A stretch of DNA of 64,000 nucleotides from Lactonifactor sp050944855 (GCA_050944855.1 JBMNRU010000001.1:124001-188000), one strand, 5' to 3'. Shown: positions 40,314 to 50,354, counted from the stretch's first letter. Notes: generated from the letters alone by a model not told the origin. Translations and numbers: made by a program.

Positions 40314-42962
40314 CTATTTTGCCTCATACCAGTTCTCACCGGTGTGCATATCTACTTCCAGGGAGACAGCCAGGTCTGCTGCACCCTTCATTTCCTTTTC
40401 TAATATTGCAGATACCGTCTCTACTTCATCTTTCGCGGTCTCAATCAGAAGCTCATCGTGTACCTGTAGGATCAGGCGGGACTTTAATCCCTGCTCTTTT
40501 AAAGCCTGATTCACCCGGATCATGGCAATCTTTATAATATCCGCTGCCGTACCCTGAATCGGTGAATTCATAGCGACCCGCTCTCCGAAGGAACGCTGCA
40601 TAAAATTGCTGGAGGATAACTCCGGAATCGGCCTTCTTCTGCCAAACATAGTCGTTACATAGCCTTTTTCCTTTCCCTGCTCCACCAGTCCGTCCAGAAA
40701 GCCTTTGATCTTCGGATAGGTCTCAAAATAACGCGCGATATATTCTGCCGCTTCCTTGCGGGTAATACTCAAATCCTGACTCAGTCCAAAAGAACTGATT
40801 CCGTATACAATGCCAAAATTTACTGCTTTGGCATTTCTTCTCTGCAGATCGGTCACCTCATCGAAAGGTACATGAAAAACCTGAGAAGCTGTCATCCGGT
40901 GAATATCCTGCGCTTCCTTATATGCCTGAATCAGCATCTCATCGCCTGACATATGTGCCAGCACACGCAGTTCGATCTGAGAATAATCTCCATCTAAAAA
41001 TACATATCCGTCCTTCGGCACAAATACCTTACGGATAAGACGGCCCAGTTCCATACGGATCGGAATATTCTGCAGATTCGGTTCGGTACTGCTGATACGC
41101 CCGGTAGCCGTGATAGTCTGATTAAAATTAGAATGAATTCTTCCATCTTCGGCAATATAATTGGCCAGACCATCTGCATAAGTAGATTTCAGCTTTGCCA
41201 GCTGACGATACTCCAGAATATCTGCCACGATTTTATGGTCCGGCGCTAATTTTTCCAGCACATCGGCTGCCGTGGAATATCCGGTCTTCGTTTTCTTGCC
41301 TCCCGGCATCTGCATTTTCTCAAATAGGATCACACCCAGCTGCTTGGGCGAATTGATGTTAAACTTCTCTCCGGCCTGGGCATAGATTTCCTCTTCCAGT
41401 TCCAGGATCCGTACATTCAGACGGCTGCCGTATTCCTTTAATTCCTCCGCCTGTACCCGGATTCCTTCCTTTTCCATATCATATAACGTAAATACCAGCG
41501 GCATCTCTATTTCCTGAAACAACTGCCACATACCGGTTTCTTCCAGTTTCTGCGTCAGCACGGACTTCGATGCCAGAGCGGTATAAGCCATATAGCAGGC
41601 GCTGACTGCCACTTGCTCAAACTTTTCTTCCAAACCTTTTTCATAGGAAAGTTTTCCCAGCAGATCTTCCTTTGCCGGAAGCATCTGATCCAGATACTCC
41701 TTTGCAATATCATCATAACTATAAGAAGACTTTAACGGGTTCAGCAGATAGGCTGCCAGACCGTTATCAAAAAAAGTTTCCTGTTTTTCCACTGTGATAT
41801 AGGGCAGCATCGCCTTAACATTCAAAGATGCCGCACTTTTTACACGGTTACATACAGCGGAAAGCTGATCGCACAGATAATTCTCTGTCAGAAAGCCTTC
41901 CACAGGACAGAACACGGCTTTCGGCGTTTCCTCTTCCATCCAGGCGGCGCCCAGACCCAATACCCGATGCTTCTCTGTCAACAGCTGAATGCCCACCGTT
42001 TCTTTTTTTGCAAGAAGTGCAAATATTTCCTCTGCTTTTCCAAAATCCGTAACCGTCTCGAAAGCTTCCTCCAGCTTACTTCCGGACACAGAAATATCCG
42101 AAAACCGGGACAGCAGATTTTTAAATTCCAATTCCTTAAACCATTCGTATGCTTCCTGGGTAAACAGATCCCCAAGACGGGACTGTTCCCAGTCAAAAGA
42201 AATGGGAACCTGCAGTTCTATCGTTGCCAGCTTTTTGCTGAGTACAGCCATATCATAATGCTCCAGAAATGCATTTTTTGCTTTATTGGGTTTGATTTCT
42301 TCCACATGGGCATACGCATTCTCAATGGTTTCATATTCCAGCAAAATCTTTGTGGCCGTTTTTTCTCCCACACCCGGAAGTCCCGGAATATTATCTGACG
42401 CATCTCCCATAAGAGCCTTTAGCTCAATAATCTGCAAGGGTTTCAGCTGATACTTATCCACTACGTCCTGCACATAATAATCTTCTATGGTTGTCTTGCC
42501 CATACGGGTTTTGGGAATACGCACCTTAATATGATCCGTCACCAGCTGCAGCAGATCCCGGTCACCGGACAATACGGTCACTTCCAGCCCTTCTGCTTCA
42601 CTTTGCTTGGCAATGGTTCCCAGAAGATCATCTGCCTCATATCCTTCTTTCATGATGAGCGTTACGCCCATAGCCCGCAGCACATCCTGCATAATGGGTA
42701 CCTGCTGACGCAGTTCCTGAGGCATGGGCTTTCTGGTCCCCTTATATGCCTCAAACATCTTATGTCGAAACGTAGGCGCATGCAGATCAAAGGCCACGGC
42801 CAAATACTCCGGCTGCTCCTCCTCTATGGTTTTCAGTAAAATATTAATAAATCCGTAAACCGCATTGGTATGCAGCCCTTCTGCATTTGTCAGATCCGGC
42901 AGTCCGTAAAATGCCCGATTGAGTATGCTGTGTCCATCAATTAATACAATTTTTCCGTTCAA
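40314..42962 (-). CDS. polA: DNA polymerase I
   Basis: The best start is TTG 42962 (882 residues, NGKIVLIDGHSILNRAFYGLPD), seven bases after GGAGG and overlapping the punA stop by four bases (TTGA). The frame is open upstream but only through punA. The 5'-nuclease domain covers about 1-300 (MGDASDNIPGLPGVGEKTA). A 3'-5' exonuclease-like domain at about 310-480 lacks an obvious DxE active site, as in Bacillus. The polymerase domain has motif A DYSQIELRVLAHMSGD, motif B RRNAKAVNFGIVYGIS and motif C QVHDELLIE. It repairs gaps and removes RNA primers. Confidence 0.95.
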   Translation of the reverse strand: MNGKIVLIDGHSILNRAFYGLPDLTNAEGLHTNAVYGFINILLKTIEEEQPEYLAVAFDLHAPTFRHKMFEAYKGTRKPMPQELRQQVPIMQDVLRAMGVTLIMKEGYEADDLLGTIAKQSEAEGLEVTVLSGDRDLLQLVTDHIKVRIPKTRMGKTTIEDYYVQDVVDKYQLKPLQIIELKALMGDASDNIPGLPGVGEKTATKILLEYETIENAYAHVEEIKPNKAKNAFLEHYDMAVLSKKLATIELQVPISFDWEQSRLGDLFTQEAYEWFKELEFKNLLSRFSDISVSGSKLEEAFETVTDFGKAEEIFALLAKKETVGIQLLTEKHRVLGLGAAWMEEETPKAVFCPVEGFLTENYLCDQLSAVCNRVKSAASLNVKAMLPYITVEKQETFFDNGLAAYLLNPLKSSYSYDDIAKEYLDQMLPAKEDLLGKLSYEKGLEEKFEQVAVSACYMAYTALASKSVLTQKLEETGMWQLFQEIEMPLVFTLYDMEKEGIRVQAEELKEYGSRLNVRILELEEEIYAQAGEKFNINSPKQLGVILFEKMQMPGGKKTKTGYSTAADVLEKLAPDHKIVADILEYRQLAKLKSTYADGLANYIAEDGRIHSNFNQTITATGRISSTEPNLQNIPIRMELGRLIRKVFVPKDGYVFLDGDYSQIELRVLAHMSGDEMLIQAYKEAQDIHRMTASQVFHVPFDEVTDLQRRNAKAVNFGIVYGISSFGLSQDLSITRKEAAEYIARYFETYPKIKGFLDGLVEQGKEKGYVTTMFGRRRPIPELSSSNFMQRSFGERVAMNSPIQGTAADIIKIAMIRVNQALKEQGLKSRLILQVHDELLIETAKDEVETVSAILEKEMKGAADLAVSLEVDMHTGENWYEAK

Positions 42963-43789
42963 ATGATTGCCTCCATAGCAAGTATACTTTCTGTCACCAG
43001 CTGACGAAACAGCGGTGCTACACGATTGCTGATTTCCTGTACTTCTGTATGGCTCAGCGGCTCTTTGGACATACCGCATCCCATGTTGGTAATGCAGGAA
43101 ATACCACAGATTTTCATACCCATATGATTGGCTGCCATAGCCTCACAGGCAGTGCTCATGCCTACGGCATCCGCTCCCAGAAGACGACACATTCGTATTT
43201 CCTGAGGAGTCTCATAATTGGGCCCTGTCAACTGAATATATACGCCCCGCTTTAAGGGAATGTCCAGGGTATCTGCCGCTTTTTCAATAATGTCCTGCAG
43301 CGATTTGTCATATACCTGGCTCATATCGCTAAACCGGTCTCCCAGCTTGTCCAGATTGGGGCCGATCAGCGGCGACGGCACAAAACTGGTAATATGATCT
43401 GTGATCATCATAAAATCTCCCGGCCGAAAATCAAAATTCACACCGCCGGCAGCATTGGTAAGAAACAGCACCTCGGCTCCCATCAGTTTCATCAAACGAA
43501 TGGGCAGCACCACATCTGTAATATCATATCCTTCATAGTAGTGCACCCTGCCCTGCATGATCACTACCGGTACGTGGCCCACATAGCCGAATACAAAGCG
43601 CCCCTTGTGTCCGGGAATGGTGGAAACCGGAAAGCCCTCAATATCCTTGTAATCCAAAGTATCCACAACCTCTATGGTATCTGCATAATCTCCCAGCCCT
43701 GAACCCAATACCAGGGCTACCTTCGGCTGAAATGATATTTTTTCTTTCACACAGGCATAACATGCTTCTAACTTTTCCTGTACCGTCAT
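42959..43789 (-). CDS. punA: Purine nucleoside phosphorylase (trimeric type)
   Basis: The enzyme splits (deoxy)guanosine and inosine with phosphate. The start is ATG 43789, eight bases after GGGGG, giving 276 residues. Motifs are VLGSGLGDYAD (about 26-36), GHKGRFVFG, FLTNAAGGVN, GPNYETPQEIRMCRLLGADAV and SCITNMGCG, which fit the low-molecular-mass PNP family. It is translationally coupled to polA and follows the thioesterase gene by two bases. Confidence 0.93.
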   Translation of the reverse strand: MTVQEKLEACYACVKEKISFQPKVALVLGSGLGDYADTIEVVDTLDYKDIEGFPVSTIPGHKGRFVFGYVGHVPVVIMQGRVHYYEGYDITDVVLPIRLMKLMGAEVLFLTNAAGGVNFDFRPGDFMMITDHITSFVPSPLIGPNLDKLGDRFSDMSQVYDKSLQDIIEKAADTLDIPLKRGVYIQLTGPNYETPQEIRMCRLLGADAVGMSTACEAMAANHMGMKICGISCITNMGCGMSKEPLSHTEVQEISNRVAPLFRQLVTESILAMEAII

Positions 43790-43791
43790 AA

Positions 43792-44262
43792 TTAATATCC
43801 CCCTTTTCTCCGCTGTAATCGCAGCTCTTTTCTTCGCAGAGCGCCTTCCCACTCCGCTCTCTCCGATTCTGTCTCTAAAATCAGTTTGGGCACCGGCTGA
43901 GGCTTATAGTTTTCGTCTACAGACACCATCACCAGATACGCCCGGTTAATCATACGGCGTATGCCGTTTAATTCTTCTTTATAAGTATCTACCCGTATTT
44001 CCATGGAAGTATTCCCCACATAAGTGATCCTTCCGATCAATACCACCATATCTCCAACAGAAACATTATCTTTAAAATTCAGATTGTCGATAGACACTGT
44101 AGCCGTTTCTGTCTGACAGTGGCGCCGTGAAACAATACCTGCCATTTCATCGATCCAGGCGGTCAAAGTTCCGCCAAACATCTTTCCGTATCCATTGCTG
44201 TGCTTCGGCATAATCAGATATGTCTGCTCTGTCTGTGAATCCTTTACATGTTTTGCGTCCAT
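43792..44262 (-). CDS. Hotdog-fold acyl-CoA thioesterase
   Basis: The start is ATG 44262 after AAGGATGG (156 residues). The hotdog core has GKMFGGTLTAWIDEMAGIVS (about 26-45) and the catalytic-type Asp in that helix, matching the YciA/BFIT acyl-CoA thioesterase group. It cleaves acyl-CoAs; chain preference is not predictable. It heads the punA-polA-coaE series. Confidence 0.85.
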   Translation of the reverse strand: MDAKHVKDSQTEQTYLIMPKHSNGYGKMFGGTLTAWIDEMAGIVSRRHCQTETATVSIDNLNFKDNVSVGDMVVLIGRITYVGNTSMEIRVDTYKEELNGIRRMINRAYLVMVSVDENYKPQPVPKLILETESERAEWEGALRRKELRLQRRKGGY

Positions 44263-44324
44263 ACTGTACCATCCTTTTATTACATATGTTATCAGTATAT
44301 CATAGTTTCTATCGTTTTGACAGA

Positions 44325-44386
44325 CAAAAAGGAACCGATACAAAACAGCCCGGCGCTCAGCCTGTGCCATTTTCTGTATCGATTCC
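44325..44386 (-). terminator. Terminator of galKT
   Basis: GGAATCGATACA pairs with TGTATCGGTTCC around a 32-base loop (minus strand), followed by TTTTTGTC. It also contains the upstream part of the thioesterase leader. Confidence 0.8.
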
Positions 44387-44417
44387 CTTTCTCTGCAGGC
44401 GATCCTGCGCGGTACTG

Positions 44418-45908
44418 CTACAACAAAGACAGAAACCGCCGAAATGCCTCCCGTCCTTCTTTTGTACACTTATATACGCCTGCATCTTCCAACACGCCGA
44501 CGAATACTTTTCCTATCTCCTGTTTCAGAATATCCATCACATTTTCTTCGGTAATATTGTTATAGGCGGGCAAAAATCCGGCTGCCCAGTCCGCATGTTT
44601 TTTGATCGCCTCACAGGAAGCTATCTCTTTTCCTTCCAGCAAATATTCTGCCAGCAGTTCCATTTCCTGTTTCAAACGGGATGGCAGCACTGCCAGTCCC
44701 ATAACCTCGATCAGCCCTATATTTTCCTTTTTGATATTGTGGTATTTTGCATGAGGATGGTAAACACCCAGGGGATGCTCCTCGGTAGTAAGGTTGTTCC
44801 GCAAAGTCAGATCCAGCTCATACACATCCCCGTTTTTCCTTGCAATAGGAGTAATGGTATTATGCGGTTCTCCGTTCGTTTCCGCAAAAATACATGCGGC
44901 TTCATCCGTATAGCTGCGCCATTTTCTCAGGATAACATCTGCCAGATCAATGATGCGCTGTGTCTCTTTCCCGCGAAGCCGGATCACGGATAACGGCCAT
45001 TTTACGATTCCGGCCTCCACATCTTCATAACCGGGAACAGAAAAGGTTTCTTCCATGGGCGCTTTTGCCATGGCAAAAGTATAATTTCCTCCTTGGAAGT
45101 GATCGTGGCTTAAAATAGAGCCGCCAACAATGGGAAGATCCGCATTGGATCCCAGAAAATAATGGGGAAACAAGGTAACAAAATCAAACAGCTTTACAAA
45201 TGTTGCTTTTTCAATCCGCATGGGAAGATGCTGTCTGTTAAATACAATACAATGCTCATTATAATACACATACGGAGAATATTGAAAACCCCATGGACTG
45301 TTGTTCAGCGTAATCGGTATGATCCTGTGATTTTCTCTGGCCGGATGGTTCAGACGGCCTGCATAGCCTTCATTTTCCATGCACAGCAGACATTTGGGAT
45401 AGCTGCTCTGAGGCGCATTCTTTGCTGCTGCAATGGCTTTCGGATCCTTTTCCGGCTTAGAAAGATTAATGGTAATGTCGATCTCTCCATAGGGGCTGTT
45501 CACTTTCCAGCGCATATCCTTTTTAATCCGGTAACGGCGAATATAATCCGAATCCTGACTGAGTTTATAAAAATACTGTGTCGCTTCCTCCGGAGAATTT
45601 GCATAATGCTCCGCAAATTCCTTCTGCACCTGAGCCGGGCGGGGCATCAGGCAATTCATCAGCCGGGCGTCAAACAGATCTCTATGTACAATACTGTCCT
45701 CGATCAGACCCCGCCTGCACGCTTCCTCCAATAACTCCTGCAGTACGCTTTCCAGATCAATATCCGCATATTCTTCCGGCATCTCTTCATACGCATCCTG
45801 CTTCATCACATCTAACAGCAGATTGGTGGCATAGATCTTTTCACATTCCGGAAGCAGACCGGTTTCCACGCCATATTGCACCAATTTTTTTATACTTTTA
45901 TCTAACAT
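44418..45908 (-). CDS. galT: UTP/UDP-glucose--hexose-1-phosphate uridylyltransferase (class II GalT)
   Basis: GalT transfers UMP to galactose-1-phosphate in the Leloir pathway. The 496-residue protein is the Firmicutes class II form, about 150 residues longer than E. coli GalT. Visible segments are SYPKCLLCMENEGYAGRLNHPARENHR, SPYVYYNEHCIVF and GGSILSHDHFQGGNYTFAM with the active histidines. It lies 41 bases after galK and completes the operon. galE is not in the window. Confidence 0.94.
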   Translation of the reverse strand: MLDKSIKKLVQYGVETGLLPECEKIYATNLLLDVMKQDAYEEMPEEYADIDLESVLQELLEEACRRGLIEDSIVHRDLFDARLMNCLMPRPAQVQKEFAEHYANSPEEATQYFYKLSQDSDYIRRYRIKKDMRWKVNSPYGEIDITINLSKPEKDPKAIAAAKNAPQSSYPKCLLCMENEGYAGRLNHPARENHRIIPITLNNSPWGFQYSPYVYYNEHCIVFNRQHLPMRIEKATFVKLFDFVTLFPHYFLGSNADLPIVGGSILSHDHFQGGNYTFAMAKAPMEETFSVPGYEDVEAGIVKWPLSVIRLRGKETQRIIDLADVILRKWRSYTDEAACIFAETNGEPHNTITPIARKNGDVYELDLTLRNNLTTEEHPLGVYHPHAKYHNIKKENIGLIEVMGLAVLPSRLKQEMELLAEYLLEGKEIASCEAIKKHADWAAGFLPAYNNITEENVMDILKQEIGKVFVGVLEDAGVYKCTKEGREAFRRFLSLL

Positions 45909-45949
45909 TCCCCATACTCCTTCCCTGCATACCCGATAGGATGCATCTG

Positions 45950-47122
45950 CTACTGCAGCCGGCCTGCGCCGTCACCGATGTCAACCACATAGAAATCAGC
46001 AGCATACCCGATCTTTTCCTGATACACAGCTCCTACCTTTTTAACGAATCGGTCTACCGCATCATTTTCTACAATACTGACTGTACATCCCCCAAAACCG
46101 GCCCCGGTCATACGTGACCCGATCACTCCCGGCTGTTCCCAGGCGGCCTCTACCAGCGTATCCAGTTCTATGCCTGTTACTTCATAGTCATCCCGCAGGG
46201 AAATGTGGGAATCATTCATTAACTTTCCAAAAGCAGCCGTATTTCCTGCCTGCAGTGCACGCACTGCTTTTAGCGTTCTCTGGTTTTCATATACTGCATG
46301 ACGGGCTCTTTTCCTCTTGATCGGATCTGTAATGGTATCCTTTACCTTTTCAAACTGTTCTTCGTTCAGATCGCCCAGGGAAGAAATGGATACTGCCTTC
46401 TGCAGCTGCGCCAGAGCGGCCTCACATTCGCTTCTTCTTTCATTGTATTTGGAATCCGTCAGTCTTCTTTTCTTATTGCTGGCTGCAATGATAATTTTAG
46501 CGTTATCTAATTTGATCGGCGCATATTCGTAGTGCAGATTACTGGTGTCCAGAAAAATGGCATGATCCTTTTTCCCCATAGCAATGGCAAACTGATCCAT
46601 AATACCACAGTTCATGCCGTTAAAATGATTCTCTGCATACTGTCCGTAAAGGGCAATATCGATCATGGATACCGGAAAAGAAAACATATCTTTTAAAATG
46701 ACTCCCATCAAAACTTCCACGGAAGCCGAAGAAGACAGGCCGGAACCATTAGGTATATTTCCGTAAATCAGAAGATCCATCCCCTGCTCTGCCGCATAGC
46801 CCTTTTCTTTCCATGCCCAAATGACTCCTTTCGGATAATTCGTCCAGCCCGCCTTTTCCTGATACGCCAAATCATCCAGACTGGTTTCCACAATCCCCAT
46901 TCTGTCAAAATTCATGGAATAAAACCGCAGGGTACGGTCTGTTCTTTTTCTTGCAATTCCGTAAGTACCTATCGTCAGTGCACAGGGAAACACATGCCCT
47001 CCATTATAATCCGTGTGTTCACCAATAAGGTTTACACGTCCCGGTGCAAAATAGGAACGAATATCACCTTCACTGCCAAATAATTCACAAAACTTCTCTG
47101 TTAATTTTTGTTTCATAGTCAT
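45950..47122 (-). CDS. galK: Galactokinase
   Basis: GalK phosphorylates galactose at C1. The 390-residue GHMP kinase has the galactokinase signature GRVNLIGEHTDYNGGHVFP (about 28-46), the ATP loop PNGSGLSSSASVEVLMG and GSRMTGAGFGGCTVSIVE near the C-terminus. It is the first gene of galKT and has its own promoter within a large inverted repeat. Confidence 0.96.
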   Translation of the reverse strand: MTMKQKLTEKFCELFGSEGDIRSYFAPGRVNLIGEHTDYNGGHVFPCALTIGTYGIARKRTDRTLRFYSMNFDRMGIVETSLDDLAYQEKAGWTNYPKGVIWAWKEKGYAAEQGMDLLIYGNIPNGSGLSSSASVEVLMGVILKDMFSFPVSMIDIALYGQYAENHFNGMNCGIMDQFAIAMGKKDHAIFLDTSNLHYEYAPIKLDNAKIIIAASNKKRRLTDSKYNERRSECEAALAQLQKAVSISSLGDLNEEQFEKVKDTITDPIKRKRARHAVYENQRTLKAVRALQAGNTAAFGKLMNDSHISLRDDYEVTGIELDTLVEAAWEQPGVIGSRMTGAGFGGCTVSIVENDAVDRFVKKVGAVYQEKIGYAADFYVVDIGDGAGRLQ

Positions 47123-47181
47123 TCTTCTCCTCTATTTAAAACATTTTTGTTGTTTTAATTCATTATTTTTGTTTATAATAA

Positions 47182-47228
47182 ATTATACCATACACCTTTC
47201 ATTTGTAAAGAAAAAGTGTATGGTATAA
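47182..47228 (-). promoter_or_regulatory. galKT promoter with 13-base perfect inverted repeat
   Basis: On the minus strand TTTACA (47204-47209) and TATAAT (47182-47187) are 16 bases apart. TTATACCATACAC (47183-47195) and GTGTATGGTATAA (47216-47228) are perfect complements with a 20-base gap; one arm covers the -10 and the other lies just upstream of the -35. This is an operator layout, and the ArsR-like gene ends 20 bases upstream. Confidence 0.7.
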
Positions 47229-47247
47229 AAGAAACAAATTATCATGC

Positions 47248-48174
47248 TCATTTATAACATATCTTCAGCAAAATATCCTGAGGATAATCACCATAACTGC
47301 TTCCAAACAGATTGACGCCGCCCGGATGCCTTGCATTCTCTTTATTTCCAATCCGTACCGCAATATATGGTGTATCTGATATGCAATATTCGCTCAGTGT
47401 TCGGTCATTTACTTTTTCATGATCCAGATAAGTTCCCGTCTCATCCAGCCGCCAGGTCTTCAGATTTCCGTACTGACTTTTGCTGTCCGGCCACCAGGCG
47501 GGATTCAGCTTGCCTCTGCGTCCTCCGAAATCGCTGGGACAGGACCAGGTTCCGGCATCTAACCCGTTAATCCATAACGTAATATCAGAAGGATAATCCA
47601 GATCATAGTCCACCGCTTCCGCACATAACTCCGCAGATAATTCCAGACTCTGCAATTCTTTATTCTGCACGGCCGCATTGGAAAAACGATACTCCAGATA
47701 TCCGTACGCAAACCAGATCAGCTGTGCCTTCGTTCTGTCAGGATGATAAAAGCAGCGCGGTTCATCCTCTTCGTCAATATATTCTTTTTCGTCTACCATA
47801 CCGCAGGTAGGGACAACCTGATAATCCACATAATTGCCAATAGGCATATGAATGACTTCCATCTGCTGTTCCTTTTTGCTGTATCCTAATGCAATCTCCA
47901 GCTTTTCACAGCAGCGGCGGCATATCTTCATGGATCCGCGGATTCCCGGTCTCAGTTCTGTACAGATAAGACCGGCTTCCTCCAGAACACGTACATTCAT
48001 AGCCGCGGATGAAGGCGGTATGGCCAGCTTCTCTGCAATTTCATTGACATTTTGTTCCTCTTCATCCAGCAAAGCTAATATCTGAATCCTGGTTTCCGAG
48101 GATAACGCTTTGCCGATCCGGCACAATTCTAAGCCACTATCAAAATTCAAACATTTTTTCACAACAGTTTCCAT
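47248..48174 (-). CDS. ArsR-family winged-helix regulator with C-terminal ligand-type domain
   Basis: The start chosen is ATG 48174 (308 residues); an upstream GTG at 48198 lacks a clear ribosome site. Residues about 15-80 form an ArsR-type winged helix (RIGKALSSETRIQILALLDE, VNEIAEKLAIPPSSAAMNVRVLEEAGLI). The remaining 220 residues include CRRCCEKL, PTCGMVDEKEYIDEEDEPRC and a beta-rich region with ITLWINGLDAGTWSCPSDFGGRRG. That combination is unlike small metal-sensing ArsR proteins and probably senses a sugar-related ligand. It lies upstream of galKT on the same strand. Confidence 0.75.
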   Translation of the reverse strand: METVVKKCLNFDSGLELCRIGKALSSETRIQILALLDEEEQNVNEIAEKLAIPPSSAAMNVRVLEEAGLICTELRPGIRGSMKICRRCCEKLEIALGYSKKEQQMEVIHMPIGNYVDYQVVPTCGMVDEKEYIDEEDEPRCFYHPDRTKAQLIWFAYGYLEYRFSNAAVQNKELQSLELSAELCAEAVDYDLDYPSDITLWINGLDAGTWSCPSDFGGRRGKLNPAWWPDSKSQYGNLKTWRLDETGTYLDHEKVNDRTLSEYCISDTPYIAVRIGNKENARHPGGVNLFGSSYGDYPQDILLKICYK

Positions 48175-48206
48175 TCCTTTTCCGCATCCTCGATGCACTT
48201 ACATTA

Positions 48207-48234
48207 ATTTTACTATATATTTTTCACTTGTCAA
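48207..48234 (-). promoter_or_regulatory. Promoter of the ArsR-like gene
   Basis: TTGACA (48229-48234) and TAAAAT (48207-48212) are 16 bases apart on the minus strand. Confidence 0.65.
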
Positions 48235-48240
48235 TTCCAT

Positions 48241-48275
48241 AAAAATGGTGTGTGAACTCCTAAGAGCCACACACC
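48241..48275 (-). terminator. Terminator of the gntR-ABC operon
   Basis: GGTGTGTG and CACACACC form an 8-base perfect stem, followed by ATTTTT on the minus strand, 19 bases after the permease stop. Confidence 0.85.
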
Positions 48276-48293
48276 TGTTTGAATTTTAACATT

Positions 48294-50354
48294 TTATACC
48301 CCAAATGCTTCTCGGACAAATTCCGGAAGCTCACCGTCCTCCAGTCGATGATTGCTGACAGAACCGTTTGCATTCTTCCAGTAAATCTCCGCATAAATAT
48401 AATGACCATCCGCATAGCATCGGGACCGTTCCCGAATACCAAACTGTGCTTTTGCTAAAATCTCCTCAATTTCTGAAGTTTCTGAACAGGTAATCTCTTT
48501 CGTATCTCCCGTATCCGCGTTTTCCCAGGAAATATGAATCTGTTCGATGTCAGATGCCTGCATGGCGATTTTCATTTCCGGCCATAAGTTCTGCAGATAT
48601 TCCAGCGTCTTCGTATAGGTATCGTATACATTCAGATACCCCTGATACGTTTTGTAATTTTCATATTGTTTTTCTATCTCAAAACTTGCCACGGGTGCCT
48701 TTTCCACCAGCTGGGCGTAAGGAATCGCTGCCGCTTCCTCCTGATAAACAGCCATCAGTTCTGCGATCTGTTCCGGGGTAATACTATTTACAATATAAGT
48801 ATCCTGGGTAATATCACCGATCTCCAGACCACATGCCTCCTCCGACACGATATATTGTCCCGGAACCGCCTTCTGCCGGAATTCTTTGTTTTCATATACC
48901 TTTTCCATGGACGCATAGATACTGTCCTCCGGCACGATATAACAACGCTCTACTTCTCTTCCGTTCTTTAGATAGTACCTCACATACACGGTATCATATA
49001 TGACAGAAGGATTTCCTTCTGCTAAACTTTCCTTTTCATCCGACAGCATAACATTTCTTGCCGTCTTCGCCAGATTGTATAATGCCTCATAATCATTCAC
49101 CCGTATATAAGACAGCGCAGCTTCCGGACCATAATTGTAATCCCCGTTCCAGGGATAGGAATTATCATCCATAAGATTGGAGTTAAAAACAGACATTTGT
49201 TCAATTTTGTCTTGTTCCGGAATATATGCATCATATCCGGTAAGATCGAAGCGATACATAAGAAACAGGGCAAATGCCAGGACAAAGGACAAGGCAAGTG
49301 ATTTCTTTTTGGAAAACAGTTCTCTAAAATCCATATGGTAAATAAATTCTACGATACCATTTCCCAAAAGCAGGCAAAATGCAATTCCAAAAACAAACCA
49401 TGCATCTGCTGCATTTTCACTGAAGTCAGAAATCAAAATTCCTCCCGCCAGAGACGCCGGAATGATCAGCAATACCTTGATCACCGATTCTGTTTTTGCA
49501 AAAGCCATGGCTCTTTCTGCTGCTTCTGAGCTTCTCCTGCGATATAATACAATGGCCAGACAGGTAAAAATAATCCAGAAAATGACTGCGCCTGCAAGAT
49601 ACATCCATGGCATGTTGCCTGTATCGGAAAGCTCACTGACTACAGCACTATAATTGGTCAAGGGGGACAGATATTCCCATGTTTTTACTTCTCCACAGCT
49701 GCTAAATGTATCATAAAAAAGTCCCTTCATATTCCGGCATAATATCCAGACTGCCGGTCCGTAAAGATAAAAAACTGCCGTACCCAAAATACCGACAAGC
49801 AGTTTTCCGGTTAACATCATGGCCAGTACAGCCACTGTGTAAAGCAAAAGATAATACACCAGGTAGACAAACACTGCCTGCAGGCAGATTCCCAGGCCCT
49901 TTACTGTAAGGACTCCCTGCACGATTCCTATCAGCAATGCAACGAACAGGTTCAGCAGATAAGGAACTGCAAAAAGCAGAATACCCTGTATATACTGCAC
50001 CGCAAAAAGTTTTTCTCTTCTCACCGGGAAACTATGATAAAAATCCATCTTTTCCCGGGAATGCAAATAGTAAAAACAGGTTACTGCAGCAACCACTGCC
50101 AGCAGCACTACGAGGACATCCAAAAAACCGTTCTGATAGCTCAGGTAACCGGTATACCAGTCAATCACAGTTTCAATGGTATGCTTCTCTCCCATGGCCA
50201 CGCTTTCTTCCAGCCATTTCATCCTATTTCCCAATTCGATCAGACAGCCTACCGGAAATATCAGGAAAAATCCCAGGAAAGAAAGTGCCCAGATCCATAA
50301 ATGCCGTTTACTGTCTTCTCTCAGCAATTTAACCGATGATATTTTTGATTTCAT
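48294..50354 (-). CDS. ABC-2 type permease with large extracytoplasmic C-terminal region
   Basis: The 686-residue protein has about eight to ten hydrophobic segments (first near residues 22-41, others at 80-95, 125-150, 165-190, 195-215, 250-275, 290-310, 320-345, 352-370). The soluble C-terminal domain of about 310 residues is of the type found in Firmicutes YtrC/YtrD-like permeases. It overlaps the ATPase gene by 26 bases. With the GntR regulator this resembles YtrABCDEF-like systems that respond to cell-wall antibiotics. The substrate is unknown. Confidence 0.8.
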   Translation of the reverse strand: MKSKISSVKLLREDSKRHLWIWALSFLGFFLIFPVGCLIELGNRMKWLEESVAMGEKHTIETVIDWYTGYLSYQNGFLDVLVVLLAVVAAVTCFYYLHSREKMDFYHSFPVRREKLFAVQYIQGILLFAVPYLLNLFVALLIGIVQGVLTVKGLGICLQAVFVYLVYYLLLYTVAVLAMMLTGKLLVGILGTAVFYLYGPAVWILCRNMKGLFYDTFSSCGEVKTWEYLSPLTNYSAVVSELSDTGNMPWMYLAGAVIFWIIFTCLAIVLYRRRSSEAAERAMAFAKTESVIKVLLIIPASLAGGILISDFSENAADAWFVFGIAFCLLLGNGIVEFIYHMDFRELFSKKKSLALSFVLAFALFLMYRFDLTGYDAYIPEQDKIEQMSVFNSNLMDDNSYPWNGDYNYGPEAALSYIRVNDYEALYNLAKTARNVMLSDEKESLAEGNPSVIYDTVYVRYYLKNGREVERCYIVPEDSIYASMEKVYENKEFRQKAVPGQYIVSEEACGLEIGDITQDTYIVNSITPEQIAELMAVYQEEAAAIPYAQLVEKAPVASFEIEKQYENYKTYQGYLNVYDTYTKTLEYLQNLWPEMKIAMQASDIEQIHISWENADTGDTKEITCSETSEIEEILAKAQFGIRERSRCYADGHYIYAEIYWKNANGSVSNHRLEDGELPEFVREAFGV

